A stretch of DNA of 22,129 bases from an uncultured Verrucomicrobiota bacterium (GCA_937894935.1 CALAYC010000346.1:1-22129), one strand, 5' to 3'; positions 5,661 through 12,335 are shown, numbered from the stretch's first letter. Notes: generated by a model from the sequence alone, not told the origin. Translations and numbers: made by a program.

Positions 5661-8237
5661 ATGAAAATCTTTTTATTATTGTTTGTAATTGTCGGGCTCA
5701 ATCCAACCGCGGCTTTCGGTCAAACATTTGATGCAACAGGTGGTGTCGTTTCTGGAATTTCGCAACCGCTGTTTGGCTGGGATCATCTGCTCGTGATGCT
5801 CGCAGTGGGATTCTGGGCAGCGCAAAAGTTTGGCGCGGCCCGTTGGCAGATTCCGGCCGCTTTTGTCGGGGCAATGTTGGTTGGTGGAGTAGCGGGCGCG
5901 TCGGGTTTGACGATTCCGGGCGTGGAATTTGTCGTTATGCTTTCCGTGCCGGTAATCGGTTGGATTCTGATTGAACGGGTGGGGCTGACAAATGCCGGCA
6001 GCGCTATGCTCGCAGGATTCTTCGCGTTTTTTCACGGCGTGGCGCATGGGGCGGAAATGTCGGCGTCCGCCAGTGCGTTGTCATTCGGGATCGGTTTCGT
6101 TGTAGCAACGGTGGCGTTTCAAGGTTTGGGATTTGTGATGGCGCGATTAGTGGTCGCGTTGTTCGCGCTGATGACAGGAGGAAAGGCCGGAGCGCAAAGT
6201 GTAACGAATGTGGTAATGCCAAACGCCAGCAGCGCGGTGACGCGGTTGGGTGAAATCATTGTGGAAGGTCGAGCCGACAGTTTGATTGGCGTGGCGGATT
6301 CGGCGACGCAAGGCACGGTCGGTGCAGCCCAACTGGCGGAGCGTCCGACGTTGCGGCCTGGTGAAGTATTGGAAACTGTTCCGGGTGTTATCATCACGCA
6401 ACATGCCGGTGGCGGTAAGGCGAACCAATATTTTCTGCGTGGCTTCAATCTCGATCATGGGACGGACTTCGCCACGTTTCTCGACGGGATGCCATTGAAT
6501 CTTCCGACGCATGGACACGGTCAGGGTTATTCGGACATGAACATCGTGATTCCGGAGCTGGTTCAGCGGGTGAATTATCAGAAGGGTGTTTATTCCGTGG
6601 AGAATGGTGACTTTTCTTCCGCCGGCGCAGCGCGACTCGAATTCTTCAAGGTGCTGCCACAAAGCATCGCTACCGTCGAAGGCGGAAGCTTCAATTATGG
6701 TCGCGTCATGTTTGCGGATTCGCCAGCGGTGGGAGGCGGTCATCTGCTTTACGCCGGGGAATTCATGCACAACGACGGACCGTGGGATAAGCCGGATGAT
6801 TATAACAAAGTAAACGGTCAATTGACCTACAGCCGTGGTGATGCGGCCAATGGTTTCAGTCTCACGGCCCGTGTGTATCGCGGCGAATGGGATTCGAGCG
6901 ATCAGGTCGCTGCCAGTGCAGTGACTGGAGGTTCTGTACCGCGCTTCGGTTCACTTGATAATACAACCGGTGGCGATTCGCAGCGCTACAGTCTGCAGGG
7001 AGAATGGCATCGGAGTGACGCGGATTCCGTGACGAAGATCATGGCATACACGTTTTACTACGACATGGATCTGTTCAGTGACTTCACCTATTTCCTGACC
7101 GACAATGTGCGGGGCGATCAGTTTGAACAGGTGGATCGGCGTTGGGCGGCAGGATTGGATGCGCGCCATACGTTTTATGGCGAACTCGGTGAACGGGAGA
7201 TGGAAAACCTGTTCGGCGTGCAGATGCGGAATGACTGGATTCGTAACGGGCTTTATCAGACGCAAGGACGCGTGCGGGTTGACAAAGCCGGCGGAACGTT
7301 GTCGGCGACGACGCGTGCGGACGACGTGATTCAAACGAGTCTCGGTGTGTTCTGGGAAAACAGGATTCGTTGGACCGATTCTTTTCGCAGCGTGATAGGA
7401 TTGCGCGGTGATGTGTATCGCTACGATGTGGACAGCACATTGGCCGCGAATTCCGACGAGCGTTATGGCGGCATTGCCAGTCCGAAGGCTTCACTCGTGT
7501 TCGGTCCGTGGGCGAAGACGGAGGTTTATGTGCAAGGCGGACTCGGTTTTCACAGCAACGATGGGCGTGGCGCGACCACACGCATTGACCCAACCGACGG
7601 CGTGACGCCCGTGCCTCGCGCCAATCCGCTGGTGCAAACGTACGGCGCAGAATTGGGCATTCGCACGCTCGCGGTGGACGGGCTCCAAAGCACGCTGTCG
7701 TTCTGGTGGCTCGATATTGATTCGGAATTGCTCTTCGTTGGCGATGCGGGCGCAACAGAAGCAAGTCGTCCGAGTCGGCGTTACGGCGTTGAGTGGGCCA
7801 ATTACTACAACATTACGCCCCACCTGACGCTCGATTTTGACGTATCATTTTCGCACGCGGAATTTCGTAATTACGATCCGGCGGGCGATCACATTCCAGG
7901 CGCAATTGAAAGCGTCGTTTCTGCTGGCGCAACGTATCGGGCGGATTGGGGATTCTTTGGCAGTGTGCGATTGCGTTACTTCGGACCGCGTCCGTTGATT
8001 GAGGATAACAGCGTGCGGTCGCCGGAAACGATTCTGGTCAATGCGCAAATGGGCTATCAATTCAACCGCACCTGGACTGTGACGGTGGAAGTGTTGAATC
8101 TGCTGAATCGCAAAGACCATGACATTTCGTATTTTTACGAATCGCAAACCACGCCGGGAGGAGCACCGCAGGAGGAAATTCATTTTCACCCGGTTGAACC
8201 AATTCAAGTGCGAGCCGGATTGACTGCTCGATTTTGA
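5661..8237 (+). CDS. HupE/UreJ permease fused to TonB-dependent receptor
   Basis: A single open frame of 858 residues joins two normally separate proteins. Residues 1-20 form a signal peptide. Residues about 28-175 form a HupE/UreJ-type nickel/cobalt permease: QPLFGWDHLLVMLAVGFWAA at 35-54, then the metal-motif FHGVAHGAE at 124-132, with about six hydrophobic helices. Residues about 179-858 are a complete TonB-dependent receptor: a TonB-box-like LGEIIVEG (196-203), a plug with VPGVIITQHAGGG, QYFLRGFNLDHGTDFATF and GHGQGYSD, then a beta-barrel ending in a C-terminal Phe typical of outer-membrane proteins. The plug is rich in His. The ATG at 5661 was chosen because it begins the signal peptide. 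An internal in-frame ATG at 6138 (Met160) would give a stand-alone receptor with its own signal peptide. Predicted role: uptake of a transition metal or metal complex; the metal is not determined by the sequence. Confidence 0.92.
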   Translation: MKIFLLLFVIVGLNPTAAFGQTFDATGGVVSGISQPLFGWDHLLVMLAVGFWAAQKFGAARWQIPAAFVGAMLVGGVAGASGLTIPGVEFVVMLSVPVIGWILIERVGLTNAGSAMLAGFFAFFHGVAHGAEMSASASALSFGIGFVVATVAFQGLGFVMARLVVALFALMTGGKAGAQSVTNVVMPNASSAVTRLGEIIVEGRADSLIGVADSATQGTVGAAQLAERPTLRPGEVLETVPGVIITQHAGGGKANQYFLRGFNLDHGTDFATFLDGMPLNLPTHGHGQGYSDMNIVIPELVQRVNYQKGVYSVENGDFSSAGAARLEFFKVLPQSIATVEGGSFNYGRVMFADSPAVGGGHLLYAGEFMHNDGPWDKPDDYNKVNGQLTYSRGDAANGFSLTARVYRGEWDSSDQVAASAVTGGSVPRFGSLDNTTGGDSQRYSLQGEWHRSDADSVTKIMAYTFYYDMDLFSDFTYFLTDNVRGDQFEQVDRRWAAGLDARHTFYGELGEREMENLFGVQMRNDWIRNGLYQTQGRVRVDKAGGTLSATTRADDVIQTSLGVFWENRIRWTDSFRSVIGLRGDVYRYDVDSTLAANSDERYGGIASPKASLVFGPWAKTEVYVQGGLGFHSNDGRGATTRIDPTDGVTPVPRANPLVQTYGAELGIRTLAVDGLQSTLSFWWLDIDSELLFVGDAGATEASRPSRRYGVEWANYYNITPHLTLDFDVSFSHAEFRNYDPAGDHIPGAIESVVSAGATYRADWGFFGSVRLRYFGPRPLIEDNSVRSPETILVNAQMGYQFNRTWTVTVEVLNLLNRKDHDISYFYESQTTPGGAPQEEIHFHPVEPIQVRAGLTARF
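6138..6197 (+). other. HupE last helix doubling as receptor signal peptide
   Basis: Within the fusion, residues 160-179 read Met-Ala-Arg, then the hydrophobic run LVVALFALM, then TGGKAGA followed by Gln. This has the three parts of a signal peptide: a basic start, a hydrophobic core, and an A-x-A site (AGA, before Gln179). It begins with an in-frame ATG at 6138. Cleavage or an internal start here would release a normal TonB-dependent receptor whose mature N-terminus lies about 17 residues before the TonB box. This is an inference from sequence features only. Confidence 0.5.
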
Positions 8238-8333
8238 AAGCCGTGTAATCGGTAGATTCACGCTGGGAAATTTTTGACACGACGCCGCCAAGAATTTTCT
8301 TTTCGGTGCAAGCGGGATGACTATACTCGCTTC

Positions 8334-8714
8334 GTGTTTGTTCGCCTGGGTCATTGTCTGCTGATTATTGCGCTGCTTGGCGCAACCGGCGGGCATTGGG
8401 CCATTTTGCAGACTATCGCATGGGCGGATATGCTCGCAAAAAATCTGCGAACGGAAACGGTTGCGGTCGCGATTACCAAAACTTTCGACGGGCAAAATCC
8501 TTGCCCGATGTGCAAAGAAATTTCCGCCGGCAAAAAAGAGGAAAAGAAATCCGAATTGCCGCTTCAGATTAAAAAACTGGAATTCATTGCCGAGCGTCCG
8601 GCGTTTGTTTTTATTGCGCCGTCGGATTTTTATCTTGGTCCGGTTTTTCTCTCCGCGTTTGACGAATTGACTCAACGTCCCGCCGTGCCGCCGCCTCGCG
8701 GTATTTCCGTCTAA
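8334..8714 (+). CDS. Small membrane protein with CPMC motif
   Basis: Hypothetical protein of 126 residues. One N-terminal hydrophobic segment (about residues 4-28) would anchor it in the inner membrane or act as an uncleaved signal. A CPMC pair follows at residues 57-60, then a Lys/Glu-rich stretch and a Pro-rich C-terminus (PAVPPPR). The open frame continues upstream to a TTG at 8274, but I prefer the GTG at 8334 because it starts the hydrophobic segment directly and a TATACT hexamer (8322-8327) lies just upstream. Its position after the metal receptor and its CxxC recall the small DUF2946-type proteins found beside TonB-dependent copper receptors; I see similarity of layout, not a proven family match. 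It may bind metal or take part in thiol chemistry. It shares a strand with the following metal genes. Confidence 0.75.
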   Translation: MFVRLGHCLLIIALLGATGGHWAILQTIAWADMLAKNLRTETVAVAITKTFDGQNPCPMCKEISAGKKEEKKSELPLQIKKLEFIAERPAFVFIAPSDFYLGPVFLSAFDELTQRPAVPPPRGISV

Positions 8715-8807
8715 TCTTCGTTGTTGTTTTCGTTTGTCGTAGTCGGAGGTGACCTGACTGCGGCGTGTTCCTTGTTCGTTGGCGTCCCTGAGACGCAAAA
8801 CGTGCGC

Positions 8808-9449
8808 ATGAATGCGCTGAGAAAAAACCAGGCTTTTACGTTAATCGAATTGCTGGTGGTCATTGCCATCATTGCGATTTTCGCGGCGTTATTGTTGCCG
8901 GCCTTGAGCCGTGCGAAACAACGTGCGTGGGGAATCGCGTGTCTGAATCACGTCAAACAGATCGGTTTGGCAGGACAGATGTATGCGGATGATTATGACG
9001 ACGCTTTGCCGCGGACGGCGCATCAAGGCGCGTCGTGGGTGGCGACGTTGCAACCGTACTGCGCGGGCACGAATTTATGGCGGTGTCCGCGCGATGGTCA
9101 TCAGACTCGCCGGTATAGTTTCGCGTTGAACGATTATCTGTTGCCCGGCTCGGCTGCGGGCGGCGGAGATTTTTCGAAACGAACAAAAATTCCGGCAACT
9201 TCGGAAACGTTCTGGCTTGGCGAGTGTCACGATCAATACGTCAACAACGACCATTTTCATTTCAGTCCGGCAAATGATGGCGAAATCACGCCGACGAGTT
9301 TTCGATCGCAACTCGCCGTGACCCGACATTCCGCCGGAGCAAATTACCTTTTCGTGGATGGCCACGCGCAACTCCTGAAATGGAGCTTTCTGCAACCTGA
9401 ACTGATTCGACCGGGCTCGCGTTTGGTGAATCCGGCCGGAATTCCCTGA
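8808..9449 (+). CDS. Pseudopilin-like protein with H-X9-DG motif
   Basis: Protein of 213 residues with a type IV prepilin-like N-terminus: MNALRKNQA, then FTLIELLVVIAIIAIFAALLLPAL. Phe10 would be +1 and Glu14 is the conserved +5 Glu. The residue before the cleavage point is Ala9 rather than the usual Gly. The C-terminal part contains His174, exactly nine residues, then Asp184-Gly185, the H-X9-DG motif common in the large families of pseudopilin-like proteins in Planctomycetota and Verrucomicrobiota. It would be cleaved by a prepilin peptidase and sit in a type II secretion-like pseudopilus or at the inner membrane. The ATG at 8808 was chosen because it gives the standard short basic leader; the open frame upstream is not leader-like. 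The next gene starts 19 bp downstream, so they probably form one transcript. Confidence 0.9.
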   Translation: MNALRKNQAFTLIELLVVIAIIAIFAALLLPALSRAKQRAWGIACLNHVKQIGLAGQMYADDYDDALPRTAHQGASWVATLQPYCAGTNLWRCPRDGHQTRRYSFALNDYLLPGSAAGGGDFSKRTKIPATSETFWLGECHDQYVNNDHFHFSPANDGEITPTSFRSQLAVTRHSAGANYLFVDGHAQLLKWSFLQPELIRPGSRLVNPAGIP

Positions 9450-9468
9450 CTTTAACTTTTATTCGTAA

Positions 9469-10281
9469 ATGAAAATTTCGCTTCTCTGTTTTTGTTTTCT
9501 TGTCTCAATCCGTGCAATCGCTCAAGACCACGGACATCTCAACATCGGCGCGGCAAATCCGATGCCGGGTGAGCCGCTTATTTTTGCTAATCGTGAATTG
9601 TTTGAAACCGACGCGAATTACGTTAAGACGCTGACGTTGGCCGCCAGCGGAACGTACGCCGGTTATTATCAGGGCAATCTTACGATCGTCGGTTTGGCGG
9701 CGACGGAGTTGCGCGGTGGCCCGGAGGAATTCGCCGCTGCGTTGGGCGCGCAGATTCATGCGCAATTAGTGGCCGTGGACGGTCCGCCAGACGGCGAGTT
9801 CGCTTTTTGGGAAAGCGGAGCGACATCGCCGACTTTCAGTTTGAGTTCCGGCAGCACGGGGACGAATACGTGGCGTGTGAGCGAAAACGATGGTTCGCCG
9901 GATAGCGATCCTTACGGGCATATTCACGGACGACGATTTACGGTCAATAAACCCGGAATCTATACCGTCAGTTTTCGCGCGATTGATATGTCCACGAACG
10001 GATTGAACGGCGGACCGATTCATCCGGCTTCGAGTGTTGTCCAGATTTACTTTCAAGCGGGTGCAAATATCAAAAGTGTGTCGCTGTCGGAATCCGGCGC
10101 GCGGGTGATTTTTTCTGCGCCGGTGGGAAATACGTGGGTGGTGGAAGGCTGTGATAATCTGACGGCTAACGCCGAATGGACAACGCTCAGCAGCTCGGTG
10201 GTCGGCGATGATTATTTTCATGAGTTCATTGATGAGAATCCGCCTGAGTCGGGTCGGTTTTATCGCCTGCGCGGTTTTTGA
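9469..10281 (+). CDS. Secreted HGH/GHIHG protein, Zur-repressed-family-like
   Basis: Predicted exported protein of 270 residues with a signal peptide at 1-18 (cleavage before QDHGH). The mature N-terminus begins with His21-Gly-His23. Further His sites are His97, GHIHG (His151, His153) and GGPIH (His185). The core (TLTLAASGTYAGYYQGNL, GEFAFWESG, DPYGHIHGRRF, PGIYTVSFRAID) resembles, from memory, the All3515-type Zur-repressed secreted proteins and related 'GHxD' surface proteins linked to zinc uptake; no search was possible. The last 60 residues (VVEGCDNL, WTTL, RFYRLRGF) match the short C-terminal domain often found on secreted proteins of these bacteria. Predicted role: extracytoplasmic binding of zinc or another divalent metal. 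It follows the pseudopilin gene closely and belongs to the metal block. Confidence 0.75.
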   Translation: MKISLLCFCFLVSIRAIAQDHGHLNIGAANPMPGEPLIFANRELFETDANYVKTLTLAASGTYAGYYQGNLTIVGLAATELRGGPEEFAAALGAQIHAQLVAVDGPPDGEFAFWESGATSPTFSLSSGSTGTNTWRVSENDGSPDSDPYGHIHGRRFTVNKPGIYTVSFRAIDMSTNGLNGGPIHPASSVVQIYFQAGANIKSVSLSESGARVIFSAPVGNTWVVEGCDNLTANAEWTTLSSSVVGDDYFHEFIDENPPESGRFYRLRGF

Positions 10282-10316
10282 GTGGGAAGGGGAGTTTGAT
10301 ATTTTCTAAACCGATA

Positions 10317-10330
10317 CTACGCTGGCGTAG
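10317..10330. promoter_or_regulatory. Perfect dyad upstream of copper-protein operon
   Basis: CTACGC-TG-GCGTAG is a perfect 6-bp dyad, 37 bp before the ATG of the HMA gene. A GATAAT hexamer at 10335-10340 could be a -10 element, which would put the dyad in the promoter spacer, the place where MerR-type regulators bind. No good -35 element is seen, so this is a weak operator candidate. Confidence 0.3.
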
Positions 10331-10366
10331 CCCGGATAATTTTGACAATCTCGATCCAGACAAAAA

Positions 10367-10669
10367 ATGAAACGAATACTTTTAGCAATCGCGATGGGCG
10401 CAGGATTCGCAGTTTCACTGCACGCTGCGGATAAACCCGTGTCCGCTGCCAATGCCACCAATTCCTTTACCATTACCGGAATGCATTGCGACGGCTGCGC
10501 GAACGGACTGACGGCGGAGTTGAAAGAAACTGCCGGTGTCGTTCGCGCGCAGGTGACGTTTTCGAATAAGCTCGCGGTCGTTTCCTACGACACGAACAAA
10601 ATCTCCGCAGCCAAATTGATCGCGGTGATCAAGGAAGCAGGCTTCGCAGCCAAACCGGTTAAGCCGTGA
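10367..10669 (+). CDS. Secreted heavy-metal-associated (HMA) protein
   Basis: Protein of 100 residues with a signal peptide (about 1-20, ending SLHA before ADKP) and one HMA domain. The metal site is GMHCDGCA, with Cys41 and Cys44, and the fold continues through VRAQVTFSNKLAVVSYD to the C-terminal EAGFAAKPV. It is built like periplasmic MerP but, beside two SCO genes, a soft-metal chaperone role for copper in the periplasm is the likelier reading. No mercury reductase or transporter gene is near. Its stop overlaps the GTG start of the next gene (GTGA), which indicates translational coupling in a three-gene operon. Confidence 0.93.
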   Translation: MKRILLAIAMGAGFAVSLHAADKPVSAANATNSFTITGMHCDGCANGLTAELKETAGVVRAQVTFSNKLAVVSYDTNKISAAKLIAVIKEAGFAAKPVKP

Positions 10670-11346
10670 GCGCATCGTCAGAACAAGCTGTCACCGGCGA
10701 TGACGCGGCGACCGTCAGAACACCGCTCGATCTGAAATTATTTTACGGATTTGTGGTGGTGTTGGTGGCGGGGATGATCGCGTTGCTGGTGTTGTGGCAA
10801 CCGGATGGTGAGCGTTCTTCGCAACTTGCGACGCCGGAGTTGGTGCGGCAATTGGACACGTTTGCGTTCACCGATCAAACGGGGCAAATCGTCACGCACG
10901 AAGTTGTCGCAAACAAATTCGCGGTGGTGAATTTCATTCACACGAGCTGCTCGATTTCCTGTTTGCAGGTGAATCACCAGATGGCGGAAGTGCAACGGCT
11001 CACCGATGGACAGGACGATGTGCGATTGCTTTCGTTCACGGTGGATCCGCTTACAGACACACCGTCGGTGCTGGCGGAGTTCGGAAAAAAATTCGGCACG
11101 GATGCGACGCGGTGGAGCATGTTGACGGGAGATAAAAACGATTTGTATGAGTTGATTGAGGGCAGTTTTCTCAAGCGCGAACCGTTGGCGCGGGATAATC
11201 TCATGCCGGGTGGATTTATCGATGCGGATCGGATTGCGGTGGTGGACCGTGCGGGACGCGTGCGAAAATTTTTCGATGGCATGCGTTCGGAAACTCCCGC
11301 TGCCATTGTGCGGTTCATAGATGAACTTCGCGCGGAGTCGAAATGA
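10666..11346 (+). CDS. SCO1/SenC-like protein lacking the metal-ligand His
   Basis: Protein of 226 residues with one N-terminal membrane anchor (about 26-44) and a thioredoxin-like SCO domain outside the membrane. The Cys pair is Cys95 and Cys99 in TSCSISC, so the spacing is the usual CxxxC but the Pro after the first Cys is absent. In SCO proteins a late His, eight residues before the Asp of the LVD strand, is the third copper ligand. Here that position appears to be Asp186 (GGFIDADRIAVVD), so copper binding by the classical site is doubtful; a thiol-redox role is possible. It starts with GTG overlapping the HMA stop and ends overlapping the ATG of the next SCO gene. Pairing with an intact SCO suggests that the two work together in copper delivery or cytochrome oxidase assembly. 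Confidence 0.9.
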   Translation: MSASSEQAVTGDDAATVRTPLDLKLFYGFVVVLVAGMIALLVLWQPDGERSSQLATPELVRQLDTFAFTDQTGQIVTHEVVANKFAVVNFIHTSCSISCLQVNHQMAEVQRLTDGQDDVRLLSFTVDPLTDTPSVLAEFGKKFGTDATRWSMLTGDKNDLYELIEGSFLKREPLARDNLMPGGFIDADRIAVVDRAGRVRKFFDGMRSETPAAIVRFIDELRAESK

Positions 11347-12245
11347 AAATTAACTGCTTCAGTTTTATCATTGCGTGTGTTGTCGCTTTGCTGCTGGCGG
11401 GTTGTGATAAGCCGGAAGCTAAGTCGCAGCGCACCGTTGCGGACACGGATGTCGCGGAGCGGATCTTCAACACGCGCGGCGTGGTGCGATCGGTGCCGGA
11501 AGGCGGACGCACGCTGGTGGTGCGGCACGAAGAGATTCCGAATTACATGCCGAAGATGACGATGGAGTTGAACGTGCGCGATCCGAATGAAGTGGTTGGA
11601 TTGGAGCGCAACGACGAAATCGAATTTCAACTGGTCGCCACCGCAGACACGCACTGGATTCAGAACATTAAACGCGTCGGCAAGATGGTTGAAGAAGCGA
11701 CTGCGCCACCGGCGCCGAAACTGGTTTCGATGTTGGATGAAGGCGATGCGATGCCGGATTACGAGTTGTTGGCAGAGACCGGGCGCATGGTGAAGTTTTC
11801 TGATTATCGCGGCAAGGCGCTCGCGTTTACTTTCATTTTTACGCGTTGTCCGCTGCCCGATTTTTGTCCGCGCATGAATCAAAATCTGGGCGGGGCGCGA
11901 GATTTATTGCTGGCGCAAACAAACGCGCCGACCAACTGGCAGTTGCTGTGCATTTCCTTCGACCCGGATTACGACACGCCGGAACGACTGCGCCGTTACG
12001 CATTGTCTTATCGTGGCGAAAATGCAGACCGATGGTTGTTCGCGGTTGCTTCTCAGGAAGTATTGGCCACGCTGGCGCCGCAGGTGGATTTGATGCTGGC
12101 GCGCGAGGCGGGCGGCAGTATTTCGCATAATCTGCGAACAATCGTCGTGGATCCGCAGGGGCGGATTTTTCAGATTTTCGTCGGTAATCAATGGACGGCG
12201 GAGGAGTTGGCGGAGTCCATTCAAGCGGCTGCTCAGCGGCAATAA
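11343..12245 (+). CDS. CusF-SCO fusion lipoprotein
   Basis: Lipoprotein of 300 residues: lipobox LLAGC with Cys21. Residues about 41-113 form a CusF-like copper-binding domain with His62, Met69, Met72 and Met74 in HEEIPNYMPKMTM, the site that in CusF binds Cu(I). Residues about 130-300 form a SCO1/SenC domain with Cys169 and Cys175 (RCPLPDFC, a CX5C version of the usual CPxxC) and an intact His262 (SISHNLRTIVVD). The fusion would place a periplasmic Cu(I) carrier next to its likely acceptor on one membrane-anchored chain. Its ATG overlaps the stop of the preceding SCO gene (ATGA). Likely function: copper handling or cytochrome oxidase Cu centre assembly. The domain pair is, to my knowledge, found in other bacteria too. 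Confidence 0.93.
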   Translation: MKINCFSFIIACVVALLLAGCDKPEAKSQRTVADTDVAERIFNTRGVVRSVPEGGRTLVVRHEEIPNYMPKMTMELNVRDPNEVVGLERNDEIEFQLVATADTHWIQNIKRVGKMVEEATAPPAPKLVSMLDEGDAMPDYELLAETGRMVKFSDYRGKALAFTFIFTRCPLPDFCPRMNQNLGGARDLLLAQTNAPTNWQLLCISFDPDYDTPERLRRYALSYRGENADRWLFAVASQEVLATLAPQVDLMLAREAGGSISHNLRTIVVDPQGRIFQIFVGNQWTAEELAESIQAAAQRQ

Positions 12246-12277
12246 CTTACGTTTTCGCGCGAAGGGCAAAAATTTCG

Positions 12278-12306
12278 CTAAAGTCCTAAGGGAATTCTGC
12301 CGATAA
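12278..12306 (+). promoter_or_regulatory. Sigma-28 (FliA)-like promoter
   Basis: CTAAAG at 12278 and GCCGATAA at 12299-12306 match the two halves of the FliA-type consensus (CTAAA, 15 bp, GCCGATAA). The -10 element is a perfect 8 of 8 match. The spacer after CTAAA is 16 bp, one longer than usual. It lies 33 bp after the stop of the CusF-SCO gene and would start RNA near 12313, ahead of the two small membrane-protein genes. Confidence 0.45.
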
Positions 12307-12308
12307 GG

Positions 12309-12333
12309 CGATGGCGGGACTGAACCGCCATCG
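12309..12333 (+). promoter_or_regulatory. Perfect 9-bp hairpin at predicted 5' end of mRNA
   Basis: CGATGGCGG and CCGCCATCG pair perfectly around a 7-nt loop (GACTGAA). The hairpin lies just after the sigma-28-like promoter and ends 2 nt before the ATG at 12336. No T-run follows, so it does not look like a terminator. It could protect the RNA 5' end or control translation of the small gene. Confidence 0.5.
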
Positions 12334-12335
12334 AA

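Noticed and set aside
4526..5731. 401-codon open frame on the plus strand opposite the kinase gene
   Set aside because: It is a mirror of the kinase coding strand. The kinase has all family motifs, while this frame has no recognisable domain or start context.
8274..8327. TTGACA (8274) with TATACT (8322) as a standard promoter
   Set aside because: The spacing of 42 bp is far too long. Only the TATACT hexamer is kept as a possible -10 element.
7845..8798. 317-codon minus-strand open frame opposite the receptor C-terminus and the CPMC gene
   Set aside because: Arg/Asn-rich, no domain; both genes on the plus strand are well supported.
10342..10347. TTGACA as -35 element for the HMA gene
   Set aside because: The -10 position would fall on the start codon, so it cannot serve the annotated start.
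10974..11882. 302-codon minus-strand open frame opposite the SCO genes
   Set aside because: His/Arg-rich shadow frame; the plus-strand frames carry clear SCO and CusF motifs.
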